Assembly: GCA_025677815.1 (NCBI GenBank)
Contig: JAIXMP010000006.1
Coordinates: 372,001-436,000, forward strand
Direction of reading: 5' to 3'
Origin: Phascolomyces articulosus
Lineage: Eukaryota > Mucoromycota > Mucoromycetes > Mucorales > Lichtheimiaceae
Length of the DNA stretch: 64,000 nt
Positions 21,908 through 40,797 of the stretch are shown here, one piece after another. The notes under the pieces were generated by a model that saw only the letters and a list, made by a program, of their open reading frames with translations, ran no database searches and was not told the DNA's origin. Position 1 is the stretch's first letter, and every line of letters starts with the position of its first letter. Position numbers and translations under genes: made by a program.

Positions 21908-22276
21908 TTGAATGCTTTTTCATGCGAAGACCAAAATATAACTTATCAAGGCTGTTTTCTAGTTCCATTAACAAGAGAGCAAGATGGAGCATCCACTTTC
22001 TCATTATTCTTCATTACTTCTTCTGATCTTTCTGCTACACCAACATCAGATCTTACATCAAACTCAACAGCATATTCTACAGAACCCACTGTGGCAACAC
22101 TGATTTTTACCAACGCTTTACATCTGTACGTATCACCACAAGAAACCACGGTTCCCACAGTCACTTTTACAATGGAACAGTCGGATACGGTTGTTGTCTA
22201 TGTAGAAACAACCATTCTTATTTCTACAGTTGGTGAAGCGGGGATTGTAACTTTCACAACTACAACCAATTCATGA
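21908..22276 (+). CDS. Possible Ser/Thr-rich protein fragment
   Basis: A 122-codon frame begins with a Cys-containing part (CEDQNITYQGCFLVPL). It continues as a Thr/Ser/Val-rich tail (TVPTVTFTMEQSDTVVVYVE, IVTFTTTTNS) like that of fungal cell-surface proteins. No signal peptide, upstream exon or family could be identified, and it follows immediately on transposon debris. It may be a gene fragment or a chance frame. Confidence 0.25.
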   Translation: MNAFSCEDQNITYQGCFLVPLTREQDGASTFSLFFITSSDLSATPTSDLTSNSTAYSTEPTVATLIFTNALHLYVSPQETTVPTVTFTMEQSDTVVVYVETTILISTVGEAGIVTFTTTTNS

Positions 22277-23300
22277 GATCTCTAAGCTCTTGCTAATCCT
22301 TTAATCAACTTTTTTCTTGATGGTGAAAATGTTGCGTTATCGTATGTATGTTGTTGGTTTCTTGATACATGAACGATATAAAGAAAATGGCACAACTTTT
22401 CACGCCAATTCTTTAATGGGGGGTAAATAGCTAGGTAGTGTGATTGCATATAATGTAAGTAATGTAAATTTTAATGGCTTATGAAAATCTGGGTTTTTTT
22501 TAATCTGCTGATGCATCACGGTGATGATTAAGAACTGTACACAATAAAAAAACAAAGTTTTGAACACAAAGAAAGACGAAACCCGGATTTAATAAAAACA
22601 TGATCTTCCCACGATGTAAAAGTATGTCCCTGTTTGTTATTTTTTTTTATTTGTTTGTGTGTAAAAAAACCTGAAAGTCATTTTAGTTAGTTGATCTAAA
22701 TAATAATGAGATGAGGAACGGTTCTGTATTATGTGTAAGAGATGATTGTTATCATCTATCTCAATGTTTTTGGTCTCTCGACAGGGGTATGTAGTATCTC
22801 GATATAACCATGAAAAACACTTGGTATGTAGTATAAACAAGCATTTGGAAATGGCTTCCCTCATTCTAATTTCGCTTATATTAAAGTTTGATCACATTTA
22901 CAAGATAATAGATAGCTTGAAATCATTATCATTAAAGCAAAAAAAAAAAGTCTTTCAGAATAAAAATATATATAGTATAAATTATGAAAACATAAATAAT
23001 ATAATAATAGTACATATACTTATAAAAAAAGTATTATTGTGTGTTTTATTATATTACTATCGTACAGAAGAATATTTATATATATATAGAAGAGGGAAGA
23101 GAATATGTGAACATTTTATATATGGTTCGAAACATGTGATATGATTATAATATGTAAAGTAAAAAGTATGGATATTGTAAGTAAGTAAAATGATAAGTGA
23201 ATTTCTTATTAGATTGGAAATGGGATTAATCCTGCCCATCCCGTTAATAGTATGAGAAATAAAAATTATAGATAATAGAGAAGGGGATAAAAACATATTT
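22277..23300. other. Non-coding boundary of the accessory island
   Basis: AT-rich; I see no gene or element. It separates transposon debris from the housekeeping block and includes the 3' region of the MFS transporter. Confidence 0.5.
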
Positions 23301-25420
23301 TTAAAAAGTAACTTTTCCAGTGGCTGCAAAGACAAAGAACAAAACCCAAGCGACGATACCAAAGAAGACATAAATACCAACATAAAGATAGTTGCGCCAT
23401 GTTGTCTTCTTGTCGTTCAAAGAATCCAAACCTTGCTTTGTAAGAACCAATTCGTTATCGTTGATCACAGCCATACGATCCTGTCGTTCCTTACGGCTCA
23501 ACTCAAGCAAATTGTTCAAGTAAATACGTTGGGTGAACCAAAGACCAACAATAATGAAGAAACCAGCGCATCCAAGAGCAATAAACACAATCATTACATT
23601 TGTATACATTTGGTTTTCTGTGTTATCTTGAACAATTCCAACAATGATATCAAGAATGGAACTACCGATATTGTTGGAACTCTTGAAAAGACCCAAACCA
23701 GTACCAATATAATCCGAGGGTAAAATCATACCAATGGAGGTGATCATGGTGATAGGTCCCATAGCTAAACTGAAACTGTAGAATATCATACCAGCAATAG
23801 GTTCGACCATAGTCCAGCCAAGCAAACCACAGCTGATAACGAATAAGACGGCAGACATAAGCACTATAGTAATAAAAAAAACAGTTAGTCTTCATGAATA
23901 TATACACACAGAACTTTTTGTTTGTTTCATTCTAATGAAAAACTTACAAATCTTAACACGGTGACCGAAGAAATCAATGATGAAGCCAAGGATGGGAGTA
24001 GCAACAATAGGAACCGTTTGAGAAACGGAAGCCTTGTAAGCAGCCAATTTTTGATCCGTACCAAAGTGAAGTTGAACCAATTCAGTAGCAACAGATTGAT
24101 GCACAGTCCAAACAGCTATATCATATTGTAATATAAATAAGTTAGAATCAAAACTATATTTTAATATTGTTAAATCATATTCTGGAAAAAAAACCTTACC
24201 AGCAAAAATGAATTCAATCAAAATAATATGCCAGAAATAATCTAGTATATAAAAAATAAAATGATTTAGCCTATTTTTTTTTCTCGTGATATCAAAGATA
24301 CAGCAGATGATGCTAAAGCAGAAAATACTAACCTGGGAATCTGAAAATTGATTTAACATGAACGGTTTTCTTTGCCTTGATCTTCATAACTTCAGACTTG
24401 GTCATAATTTCACCTTGCAAATGATGCAAGACATATGCATAAATCAAATTCATAATAATTGAGAAAGCACAGAAAATCAATGCAAGCCAAAAGGCCCATA
24501 CCCAATCACCCATATGTTCAGCAATAGGGTTGGAGACCAAGGTACCTAAAAAGGTAGACAAACGACTGATGGAAAGTTGCATACCAATGGCAAGAGCCAA
24601 ATATTTGGTACGGAACCATTTGGAAAGTAAAGATTCTTGCATGGTGACAATCAGACCACTACCAATACCAAAGACGACTTGACCCACCACCATTAAAGCA
24701 AAGCTGCCAATATGAGCAGCAACGGCAGTTAATAAACTACCAAGTAAAATCATGAAATTGATAACCAAAGTACCCCATACAGTTCCGAACATCTATTATC
24801 ACAAGAAAAAAAAGTGGGGTGCGTGAGATCATGGGAAGAATGTTGATCAACGCATCAAAAATGGGATGCATATAACTTACGTCAATAAAATAACCACCAA
24901 GAATAGGGAAAATGGTATTAATAATAGATACAGCAGATGAAAGTACACCGTATCTTGTATTTGAAATGTTAAGTTCCTAAATAGTAAAATGGTTTTTATG
25001 CATGAGTGGCTATTCTGTACATAATGCATACAGCATACATGTTTATATCTACTATAATAGCTCAAAATTCTTACCGCCTTCAATGAAGCTTTCATTGCAC
25101 CCAGTGCAGCACCAGAAAAGTGGGAACCAACTAGTTTTATTATTATTATTATTAGTCAACAACTTGTGAGTACCGGTATAGTTTAGCAATTATAAAAATA
25201 TGATAGATAGTTTACCAGGTAACATAAGTGCTGTCACCAAAGCGATGACCTTGTATTTCCATGGGGCATTTGCCAAAGCAGCATCACTTTCATGAAGACC
25301 CGTTTCTTCATGATGTTCTGTAGTAGAATAAGTATCATTTTTCTCTACTTCATCATCACGAATGACGACTTGTTCTGATTTTTCACTATACTCGTGCTTT
25401 GTATTCACAGTAGTAGACAT
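23301..25420 (-). CDS. MFS transporter, MFSD1-like
   Basis: Seven exons keep frame: 25420-25216, 25130-25075, 24976-24881, 24792-24333, 24241-24200, 24115-23948 and 23863-23301, giving 529 residues. A polar N-terminal tail of about 55 residues precedes roughly 12 hydrophobic segments. MFS landmarks include TRYGVLSSAVSIINTIFPIL and GYFID with a following FGT (motif-A region), VFGIGSGLIVTMQES, and LAIGMQLSISRL, which resembles the GLQLSMARIG of animal MFSD1, a lysosomal dipeptide transporter. The last predicted helix lies just before the C-terminus (YVGIYVFFGIVAWVLFFVF). Vacuolar location and peptide transport are inferred from that likeness. The start chosen is the Met before TTVNTKHEYSEK; the longer frame upstream is hydrophobic 5' UTR-like sequence. 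Confidence 0.8.
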
Positions 25421-26708
25421 CCTTGTTTTTGTGGTGGTTGGGGATATTAAGAGAAAAATTACAAAAGTAACAACAACAAAAAAAAGGATGATAGAACAAG
25501 AGAAAAAAATAAAAATTTTATTCTCAAAGTTATTCCTTTTATACTGGTTTGCTCCGCGAGACAATAGAAGACTTAAACGAACAAAGTCAAAATGCATCTC
25601 ATATTTTTTTAGTTAGTATGATTTTTCATATGGGGGGACAGATGGAGATATATATTATATTATAATAAGAATAGGAGATTACGTTACATATATACAATTC
25701 GAAGGATTATAATAGGATAAATATGGGGGAGAGGAGAAACCCGGGTATTTGCAAAAGAGTATATGATTTTTTTTAACTAGAAGAGAGTTTAATCAGATCC
25801 AAATTTTTATCAGATGCGGATCACAAAAGCAGTGTGTGTACAACGCGATTACCAACATAAAACAGGATTAAATGGCCTCAAAATGGAAGTGTCCATTCGC
25901 TGGTCTTGTAATTATTTGCTATGTGTAACCTTAGATTTGAGTCCTTCCATGGATATGTCCAAAGAGATGTGATTTTTTAAAGTATAACCCGGCATTCCTA
26001 CTTGCTTTGTACCACATGCTTACGTCTTACCACTTGTAGCCAAACCTCGGATTCCTTTCTTTATATTCGTTTTTTGGGTGAGAACTTGCTTCTTATTTGG
26101 GAAAATATCTACAGAAAAAAAAATATGACCTTTTTTTGATTTTATTTGATTTTTTCATATAATATATATAAAATATCTTTTTTTCCCAAACTATTTACTT
26201 GTCATGGTACCATGATGATGATAAAGAAATTATTCATCGTCATCATCATTCATCGTTGTTGTTAAAAAGAAATACAAGAACTTTTTGTTACCAAGTTTTT
26301 TTTTCACATTTTGGTCCCCAAACTGCGGACCTTCACTGTGCAACAACAGATTTTGAGAATCATGATCAATATACCGTACAATATTTTTTTCAGACCAGGG
26401 TGGATTTTATTAGAGAGGGGGATCCTGGACTATTTTTTTCATTCTTTTTTTTTTTTTTTTTAACTATGATCAAATAAAGAAACATTGACAAAAGCATTCG
26501 TTCCCTTTCTTCTTTTTTTTTTTATAAATGCAATTTTATTATTTGAGTTTCAGATGGATAATAAATTACTCAATGATAACTACGCATAATGTACTACTAC
26601 TACTCAATACATAACATGATGATGAAAGAGAAGCAAAATAAACATAGCATAGTATGACAACGAGTGTATATATTACACGAGAAGAAAGAAGGGAAAAAAT
26701 TCTTCTTT
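25421..26708. other. Intergenic region
   Basis: No gene seen. It contains the promoter of the MFS gene and the 3' region of the next minus-strand gene, with several T-rich tracts, the longest near 26440-26460. Confidence 0.55.
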
Positions 26709-29700
26709 TTAACAACTAGAGGGTGGATAGACTTCTTCCACCATAGCACCATTCTGTGTGGATGAAACAAGTAAACTAAATTTATCCACATTTCGAAGTT
26801 TATCCAAACTGGCTTCTGTGACATTGACATAATCAAAGACACCATTTAAACCAGTATAACCATCCTTCCAAAACTCTGACTTGGATTGACCCTTGTAACG
26901 AACATACACCTTGACATAAGTACCAGCAATAGGTCGTTGTGATTTCTTGTCTGCCACACGGACCATACCATAAGATTCCACAAAATTGACCAATAAAGAA
27001 TGAGCAAAATAAGGTTTGCGACGTTTCAATCCACCACCATTGACTTGAACAATGGCATGGGTAAGATCACTAGGCACAGGAATACGACGCGTCTTGACAT
27101 TGGTTTTACCTATGCCAATGACTTCAAAGGATTCCAATGGGTCTTCATTCTGTATACCTTCTTGATCACCTTCTTCAAGATCAATCTTTTGTATCACATG
27201 AGGTTTGACCCAACCAGCATCTGATGATCGGTTGAACGGGTTATGAGAAAACATGACTTCAACATCCGTCTTGTAATACCGGATTTCGACTTGCTTCACC
27301 TTGGCATAATGAAGAACCAATTCATTTTGATCCACATCAAAGTCTAATACAGGTTCTGTCAAGATAGTTTGCGCTTGTTGACGTTCAGGCATCACTGTAG
27401 CCTCTTGTTCTTCTTCGTTCTTAATATTCTCTTGCGATTGTTGTCGTTCAACTTCATCCACATAATCCAAAAGACTGGTAAACATTTTACGCCATTTCAA
27501 TTGACTGCAACCAAGATGTTTTTCGGCCACTTGTCGTACGTTACTGAGATCCAAAGTGGTGGGATCGATTTGATCTGCACGCAGACGCGTTTCCAAATAA
27601 GCACCCAAATAATCATATTGCATATTGGATGTAGCTGGATCGATACGTTCATACACCTGTCTTGCATCACCAATTCGTTCTTGAAGAACCAAATAAATGG
27701 TCAATACCAACAAATCATCTTGACTTGGTTTTTGTTTTTCAGCCAACAAGTCCAAAAAGGCAAGATAAGATTTGTGTAATTCTTGGTTACGAATTTCTAA
27801 ATTGGAACCCAATGGATGTTGACGTGCAGGAATCACAGGAGAATATTCAAGCAACGATGGGCGGTTATAGGTAGACAAGGTCGTGGTAGAAACAAGAGGG
27901 GATTCAAAGGCAGCACCACATCGTTCAAGTAAACTCTTTTGATTTTCCAGCAACTCTTTGATGGCTTCAGGGAATCGATGATACAAAGCATATTGCCATA
28001 CACTCAACGAATAAAAGCGGCGATGACGAAGTGTATCAATCACACGACGAGCAAATTCAGGTTGACTCAAGCGCCAACGTAACAATCCAAAAGCAACCTT
28101 GTCAAGATTGGCTTGAAGTAAATAAGTCATGACCTGATCATCCGAACCACTGCTTGATAAAGTAGTCCATGAAGACGAGGCTGAGATCGTATCGGGTGTT
28201 TTCACATGGAGTTTTAAGGGAGAGGTTGCACCAATCAGCATGGATGAACGAGAGGCTACAGTCACTGGGAATTGACCAAATTCACCGCATGAAGGAAAAT
28301 AAAAGCTTCCCACTACCGATTGCCAGGTAGAATAAGGTTGGATTTGTAACGTCTTGGACTGACAATAAGGTGTATTACCAGTAGGAATAGCACCTACAGG
28401 GACTTGTAGGGTGACTTCAATATCACATTTCTTGGAAGAGACATTGCTAATAGCGACATGCCAACCATATTCTGTAGCAGGCTCCATCTGAGTGGGATCC
28501 ACCATGTCAAGTTCATCTTGATTTGTGTTCTGGTTATCCTTGAACGAGAAAAAGTTTTGTCCAAGGAGAACACTTGGATTGGTGGGTGGCGCGTTTTGTG
28601 CTTCCTATAAAATATTAAAAAGATAGATATTGGGTCAGTCTCATTTTCTCACCAGTGGTACAAAAAATAAAGAGATAGTCATACTACTTGCCTTAAGTTG
28701 GCGATAAAAGACCAAACAAGGTGTTTCCACAGAGATCACAAGCTTGTTATTGGGAATGTCAGATTCTTGCTTCCATTGAGATTTGAAAGGAAGATCAGAC
28801 AATGCCAAAGCAAAGATGACTTCAGTGAAACCAGAAATAGCATAAATAAAGTTCTATATAAAACACATCAACATTTAGATCTTTAGTATATATTCTCCCA
28901 ACTTTCCCAGAAAGTATATACAAATCATTCTCTCCACTCTCTACATATAATAGACGGATACTTACTCCAGAAAGGAATTGGCCTTGAGCATCTGATTCCA
29001 AATAATCAATCCAGAAACGATTCACTTGTTGATTGGATCGTGAAACACCAGTGGCTTGATAATATCCCTTTTCTTTCCATTCCTTGGTAGGTTGAGTAAA
29101 TTGGAAAGGAATCTTTTTACTTTGTCGTTGTCTCAGGGCATCACGAAGTGCCTTTTCTTGTTCTTCATCATTATCGGAGGGGTCGTCTGATAAAGGTTGA
29201 GAAGCATTGTTAATTCCTGTAAATAGATCATCATCATCATCCTCCACTTCTTCAGCATTTAAATCATCATCATCAAACAGACCAAAACCCATTGCATCAT
29301 CATCTGATTCTTCTTCATCTGGCAGAGGTTGATCGGCTGCATACATGGCTTCATTGGCACCCGTAGGAGGAGGTGGGGGTGGGGCAGCAGACGCTAATCG
29401 AGCTACTTTTTTTTTGATAAAAGCCAGTTAAAAAAACATTGGACTTTACACACACACGCTATTTTTTTCCCATTCTTATTATATTATGTGCTTGGTGAGT
29501 TTGTGAAATTATTTTTACCTCCGTAAGGACTTCCGCCTGGAGCAGCAGCAAACGCCATGGGAGCCATGGGAGCACCCGCAGATCGTTTTTTTACACTTCT
29601 AAAGAAGCTCCTGGATGTACCGGAAAGACTATCCAATTGTTCACCACGTTCAACGAGGGCTTCCAAATCAATTTGTTGATGAATAGATTGTTGAAGTGAA

Positions 29701-32700
29701 CTTCCAGCCAAGACTGCATCAAAATTACTATCCGAGGTTGGTGTATAAGCATCTAAAAATGCCTGCAACGTCACAGGCAAAAGATCCGGAATCTTTTTCG
29801 CCAAAAGAGCCTTTTCATAAATCGTCAATTCCTCATACAAATGAATGGAATCCGCATACGTACGCAATGTGGTCATATCCTCGAGCAAATAATAATCAAT
29901 GAAATCTTTGGTTAACTTGGCAGCAATCGAAGGTTTCAAATGTTGAGCGAAAAATTCAGGATCTTTAAACTTGATCCAAAGATTGATTTCATGACATGTC
30001 ATCGAGTCGTGTTTCTTTAACTTTTCGGCTTCTGTGTAGGTAGGCCATTGTTTCAAAAAGTCGACAACCTTAAGATTTACACGGGTGGCCATGTTTTCCA
30101 TCAAAGTAAACATTTTTTGAAACGAATCTACGACTTCCCATTCATGGTTCATGTTCAAAGTCAATTGTTGCTGAGGCAAAAGTTCAGCAATAGCCTTGGA
30201 TTGAACATAGTTGATGGAAGGATTTCCTTGTTGACATGAATCATTTAATTGAAGGTCCAAGGAAACGTCGTCCAAGATACGTTGGTTGACCAAAACTTGT
30301 TCACCACTGCCGGATTGTTGCAAGATGGCAATATGTAAGATGTTACCATTACCCAATTGGCTACGATCCAAGACGAGTTGACCTTGTTCGTTGGGGGTGA
30401 CAATCAAGGAAGGACAATAATGATTAAGGAACCCAAGATCATTAGTAGCTCCTTCAGTACCTGAACCAAAGGCACCGCTTGCACCACCAAATCCACCACC
30501 GTAACAAGAGGACATGAGTTGCTCCTTAACGACCTGTCGATGCTGGCTACCTGTAAATGTGGCACCTTGTTCCAAATCACGCCCATGGGTCGTGGTGGCC
30601 TTCCCTTCATCAGGATATACTAAGATGGAAGGCTTGGTCAAAGTACTACCAATCCATTTCTCAGCTCTGGCACGATTCAATACATACTCAAATTCTTCAC
30701 TCAATGTACGACCTGTCAAAAAGGTAGCTTCTGTGGCTAACGATGCCTTGATGTACTTGCGAGGATTGCTACTATGCAAAAGTCGTGTCACGGACATGCC
30801 CTTTTCGGGAACAAAGGCAGTGGCAGTCACAATGGCACGTGCGGTAGAAGATTGTTTTTTGCCATCACTTTCATCCAATAAACCCACCACAATTTGCTTG
30901 TCTGTCACCTGAACTTCTTGAATACAAAGTGGCTTTTGTGCGTTGGTTTGTGCATAAGTTTCTTTACCAAACAACCAATCGGCCCAATGGCCTTGTTGTT
31001 GAGTACCATCCGAAGCAATGATAATACATTCAATTTGAATCGATGTACGACCTTTGGATGCCAAAAAGAATCTGTAACTACCTTCGGGCAAACCTTCAAT
31101 AGCAACATGAGTGTCGTGCACGTCTACCTTGTGGGTGAAATCATGAGTGATGTCTCTGCTGTTATCGGGTAATGTTTGGAACACGTTGCAGTATAAGAAT
31201 TCGCCGGGGATCTTGAAGGATGTATCGGCTTGTTGATGCATACGCCATGGTAAAGTAGGATTGGGAACCAAAAGAGGCCATTCTTTATGAACGGGTGTTC
31301 GGATGGAAATGTTGGAAACATGTTCAAGTTTGCCCAAGTGGATGATACCCTTGTCATTGGTTCGTAACTTTTGTTCAATGGGAGTAAATACAACCATGGT
31401 GTGTGTCAAGTCAATTTGCACATCCACATTGCGTTGAGGTTCGCCTAAATAAAATTGCAATTGTCAATAGAATGTTTTATCCCCATGAACACACATATGA
31501 CAAAAAAACCAAAGGATTATATACATACCATTCTTTCCAAGCACCTGAATGAAATAACCATCGGGGCCCGTTCTTAAATAAGCACTCGACATGGTTTGCA
31601 TGGCAGTGAAATAAGTAGAATAAGAAGCTTCAACGTCATGTGTAGAAGTACCATCGGCAGCTTTGACTTGACCTCGCAAATGGAAAGAAAGACCACTCAA
31701 AGCATTAGGCACAGTAAATTCAAATTCCATGGTAGGTTTGACTTGAGATACATGTTGCGTAAAAGTACTCTTGACATCACGATTATTGGTCGCTTCCACT
31801 GTAAATGTCACAGATTCCAAAAGTTGTAAAGGTACAGGTTGATCATAAATGGTTAATCGTGGATTCACCACGACCTTGGTTTGTCGATTAGCCACAAGAC
31901 TTTCAGGATTTACATAACAATCCACTTCAAGATCATACGTTTCTTCCTTGCAAGTGAAATGTAAAGGTTCGCAGAATTCGTCATGGACAATAAGCATAGG
32001 ACCGGCAATTTGCTGTTGCTCATTATTCTTTTTGTTGTTAGATTGATAAGGGATCAAAATGTTATGCTCTTGGTTGGGTTCAAAACATTCATTACGGTAC
32101 ATAATGTTGGCATCGATGGGAGCGTTCTTTTCATCCAAAATACGGAACAAGTGACCCGCCGATGTGTCTTTCCAAATATGTCTTAGTCGGCCCTATTCGA
32201 AATTAGGTAATTTTGTGAGTATATCAACTTTCCAATTCATTCTTGCATAAAAAAATCACACACGCAGAAATGGAAAAATATAAATAAATAAATTTTACCT
32301 TTTGAATAATGGCACGACAACTCTTACGCCCTCCCACAAAATCTATGACCCATGCGCCACGACCTTCAAACACTTCAGGAGCTAATGTTTCCAAATCAAT
32401 GGTATCCTCAACAATTTGAATCGCAGGTACTTGACTATAATCCAATTCTTTTTCCCACGTAGGGCAAAGACCATCCACACTATCCACTTTGATGGATGTG
32501 GCTGTAGGATGCAATCGCCAATATTGTTGTAAATCAATGGCAAACACACGAATACTTACATGATTCATATTCTTGACCTTGATTTGAATCTTGGTATTAT
32601 CAATCACAGTATTCTTTTGATTTGTATTGCTCAATGTGGCATAACTAAAACCAAGTTCGGAATTTTCAACAAGGCGACGATAAGCTGTGGTACCTACGAT

Positions 32701-33969
32701 CGAACGCCAATGATCATCCTCGGCCAAGGAAGGTACGTGTGTTAATAAAATCGTGGCATGTTTGATTTTCAATTCACTTTCATAATTATCGAGATGTTTT
32801 AATTCAAGCTTGGGGTTCTTGGTCAATGCACCTGCCAAATAAGCATCAATGAGTTCTTGACGTTGATTCACGGTAGGTTGGGGGAATTCCTATAATAAAT
32901 TGATTTTAGGTTTTACTTAGTTTGTCCTTCTCTCTATCCTATCCATCCCTCCAAAATAATATTTTTTTTTTCAAAAAAAATTACTTACCTTGATATAAAA
33001 AGAACTATGACGGGTATGACGGAAATTCCAATACATTTCAAACATGGAAGGATCCACTTGTTCATATTGATTTTGAAGCACTACTTGTTTCAATTTATAA
33101 TAAAGAATCCCTCCTTTGAGACCATTGAAATGATCCCCCAAGGTCTTGACAAAGGACCAAACAGCTTCAATATCATCTCCTAATTTATTAATATACCGTT
33201 CAATCAAGGGAGCATTGATTTCGGTCTTGAGCCACCATTCCATTTGTTCCAAGGTCAAATTTTCTGTTGCAAACTCATTGACTGGTACTTGCTTGTTCTG
33301 CTCACAAAATCGTGTCAAACGTTGTACGACTAGTTCTTTGGCATCCGAATGAGGGGTTTGTAATAGTTCATGCAAAACTTGTCGTTCCTTTTGAGGTGTA
33401 TCATAATGGTCTCGAAGATAAGAAAATGCCAAAACAGCTTCGATACGGTCTTTGCGGCCCAACGCTTTCTCCAATACCACAGAAGGGTTTAATAAAGTAG
33501 GGTCAAAGTCACCTGGCTTGACACGACGGGCTGGTTTAGGTGTACCCACTTCTTCTTGTTTACGCTGTTGCTGCTGGGACACATCTTGTGTTTCTTCATG
33601 AGCAGCTAAACGCAGTTCTTCTCGGATAAATGTTGTTGAAGTTATGGGATCCAAAGGATAAAGTAATAAATGGTATCTTGCTTTCAACTTGTGTTGGTTC
33701 TGACTGTGTGGAAACTTGTTGCTGTACTTGTCAAGTAAATCACGGATCTCGGCTACGAGTTTGGATTCATCTTCAGTAGGTTGGCGTGATTCTACGATAT
33801 TCGTGTTGGATGACAAGAGTGTTTCTTGAAGTTGGGCGAGTAAAGTAAGACCACGATAATAGTACCAATCATCTGAATCCACAAGAGCATGATGTCGGAT
33901 GACTTCTTGGCGTTCTTCAAGAGTTTTTGCAAACGCGTATTTTTCTTTCAATGTGGGTATGGCTGGCAT
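26709..33969 (-). CDS. Very large protein of unrecognised family (2218 aa)
   Basis: Seven exons keep frame: 33969-32989, 32889-32299, 32192-31529, 31444-29519, 29402-28966, 28853-28692 and 28604-26709. No signal peptide or membrane segment is evident, so a soluble protein is likely. The N-terminal third is helical and charged. The middle is rich in beta-strand-like stretches (TVEATNNRDVKSTFTQHV, IHLGKLEHVSNISIRTPV). About residue 1010 on come a Pro run and a very acidic Asp/Glu linker. A helical region follows (TIYLVLQERIGDARQVYERI). The end resembles a small beta-sandwich: GTYVKVYVRYKGQS, KDGYTGLNGVFDYVNV. That layout recalls large proteins with macroglobulin- or carboxypeptidase-regulatory-like modules, but I do not recognise the family. 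The intron at 28691-28605 begins with GC. Start chosen at MPAIPTLKEKYAF because the upstream in-frame residues are hydrophobic and poly-Phe. Confidence 0.85.
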
Positions 33970-34410
33970 GATTTTTAAAAGGCGAGAGAGAAAAAAAAAA
34001 AAAAAAAAAAAAAGAGGAAGAGAGAAGGACACGTAAGTTTTTTGGAAGAAGAAAAAGTGAGGCTTTATATACCAAAGCTGTATGGTTTTATTCTACTGCG
34101 GGTGGTTGTCACACACGCCATTAAAACACGCATTTCATTGCCGGTTTACCCTTTACTGAATAAATAAGAGTCCGAGCGGCTCTATTCCATTTTTATCCAA
34201 TTTCCAAAAAAAGTATCATAAGCGAATAAAAAAAGGAAGAGGTGCTTGTCATTATTATTATTTATTATAATATTATTATATTTTATAATCATGGTGTAAA
34301 TATATGTGCATGGTACATGATAATGATACAATGTGAGTGGAAATCACTACACCCAAAAAAAAAAAAAACTTGTTACAAAGAGGAAATGATATAAGGTGTT
34401 GGGAGAAGGA

Positions 34411-39561
<5,151 letters not shown>

Positions 39562-39575
39562 TATGGAATAAAAAA

Positions 39576-39644
39576 ACGCGCAGTGATAGTCAAAGGTGCG
39601 TGTTTAAAATAAAAAGAAATTGGGGGAGATAGAAGACGCGCGAA
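39576..39644. promoter_or_regulatory. ACGCGC/CGCGAA boxes upstream of SMC5
   Basis: ACGCGC at 39576-39581 and ACGCGCGAA at 39636-39644 lie 15-85 bp upstream of the SMC5 start. They resemble the MCB (ACGCGT-like) and SCB (CRCGAAA) sites bound by fungal MBF/SBF at G1/S. Function is inferred from motif and position only. Confidence 0.4.
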
Positions 39645-40797
39645 TTCACCAAAAATTGAAAGTCGCGATCCCTGCGGAACACCAACTTCTGATTTCTGTT
39701 GAATTGGACATCAAAAAAGAACCACCGATATTGTTTTCAGTTCAAAAACCATCACACACCACCACTATATACCATAAATACCAATACAACAAATAGCGCC
39801 AATTATATTCTTTTGTTTCTTATTGATAATGGAATAGTGCATATCATACACAGCAAATAACATTTAGGAAGACTAAATGAAGTTAGATGTACAAATGTCT
39901 TTATTATCTAATAATAGCCAAAGGAATAATCACATATAATACGACGACTTCTATTTCTACCGACAAAAGAGATAATATGCGATGAAATATAAATCTTTAC
40001 ACAAAATCTTTGCTTAACCTCCTTATAATACGGGGTTACTTGGTGCACAGAAATGAAAGATTTCGCGCTCAAAAAAAAAAAGCGCGGTGTGATGCTTATA
40101 GCAGAAAAAAAAGGTACATCAATTATTTCATTCAGGTACATTTCAAGGTTGAATTCATATTACTCATAGTGAGGGTGTCGTAGTTTCATTTTATTGCTTT
40201 ATGATTAGTATTACTATTTCAACAGTTATTTGATATTTGATTGAGGTATATGGTGATATAAAGTAGCAGTTGGATTAAATCCATTCGTGTCTGTCAACAA
40301 CCAATTATTCATATTAGTTACAAATCCAGAAAACCAACAATCAGGTCCATAGTATATATAAAGATATGATAACCATAACTCAATTCGATTCTGTCATTCG
40401 TTGACGTCATATCTTTTGAATAATAATAAAAGGGCCCCAAGAATTGTTGCTCCATGCTATCAACTATCATTGTAATGATAGCAATTCATCACCTATCCTT
40501 ATAGTAAATCAAACCATCTTTATATATTATTATATAATTAAAAGATTTTATCCATTACATAATATGGATACGTATTCATCTCCATTGGATGCGAGTAAAC
40601 TATTCATTTCACCGTGTATACTATTTTTCCCACCTTTCTTCTTTGACATCTTTTATATGAATGAAACAAAGTTTCGCACTCAGAAGAAAAAAAACATGGA
40701 ACGAATTATAGCCTAAGCAGGACCGGGTCCTTTTTTTTTATTATTTCTTTTTACTTTTGATCTTTTTTCTTACCAATCAAACTTTTTTTTTCAAAAA
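39645..40797. other. Divergent intergenic region, SMC5/GRX5
   Basis: No gene seen in about 1.15 kb. It separates head-to-head SMC5 and GRX5 and so holds both promoters. A GCGCGG motif lies near 40080 and a T/C-rich tract precedes GRX5. Confidence 0.55.
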
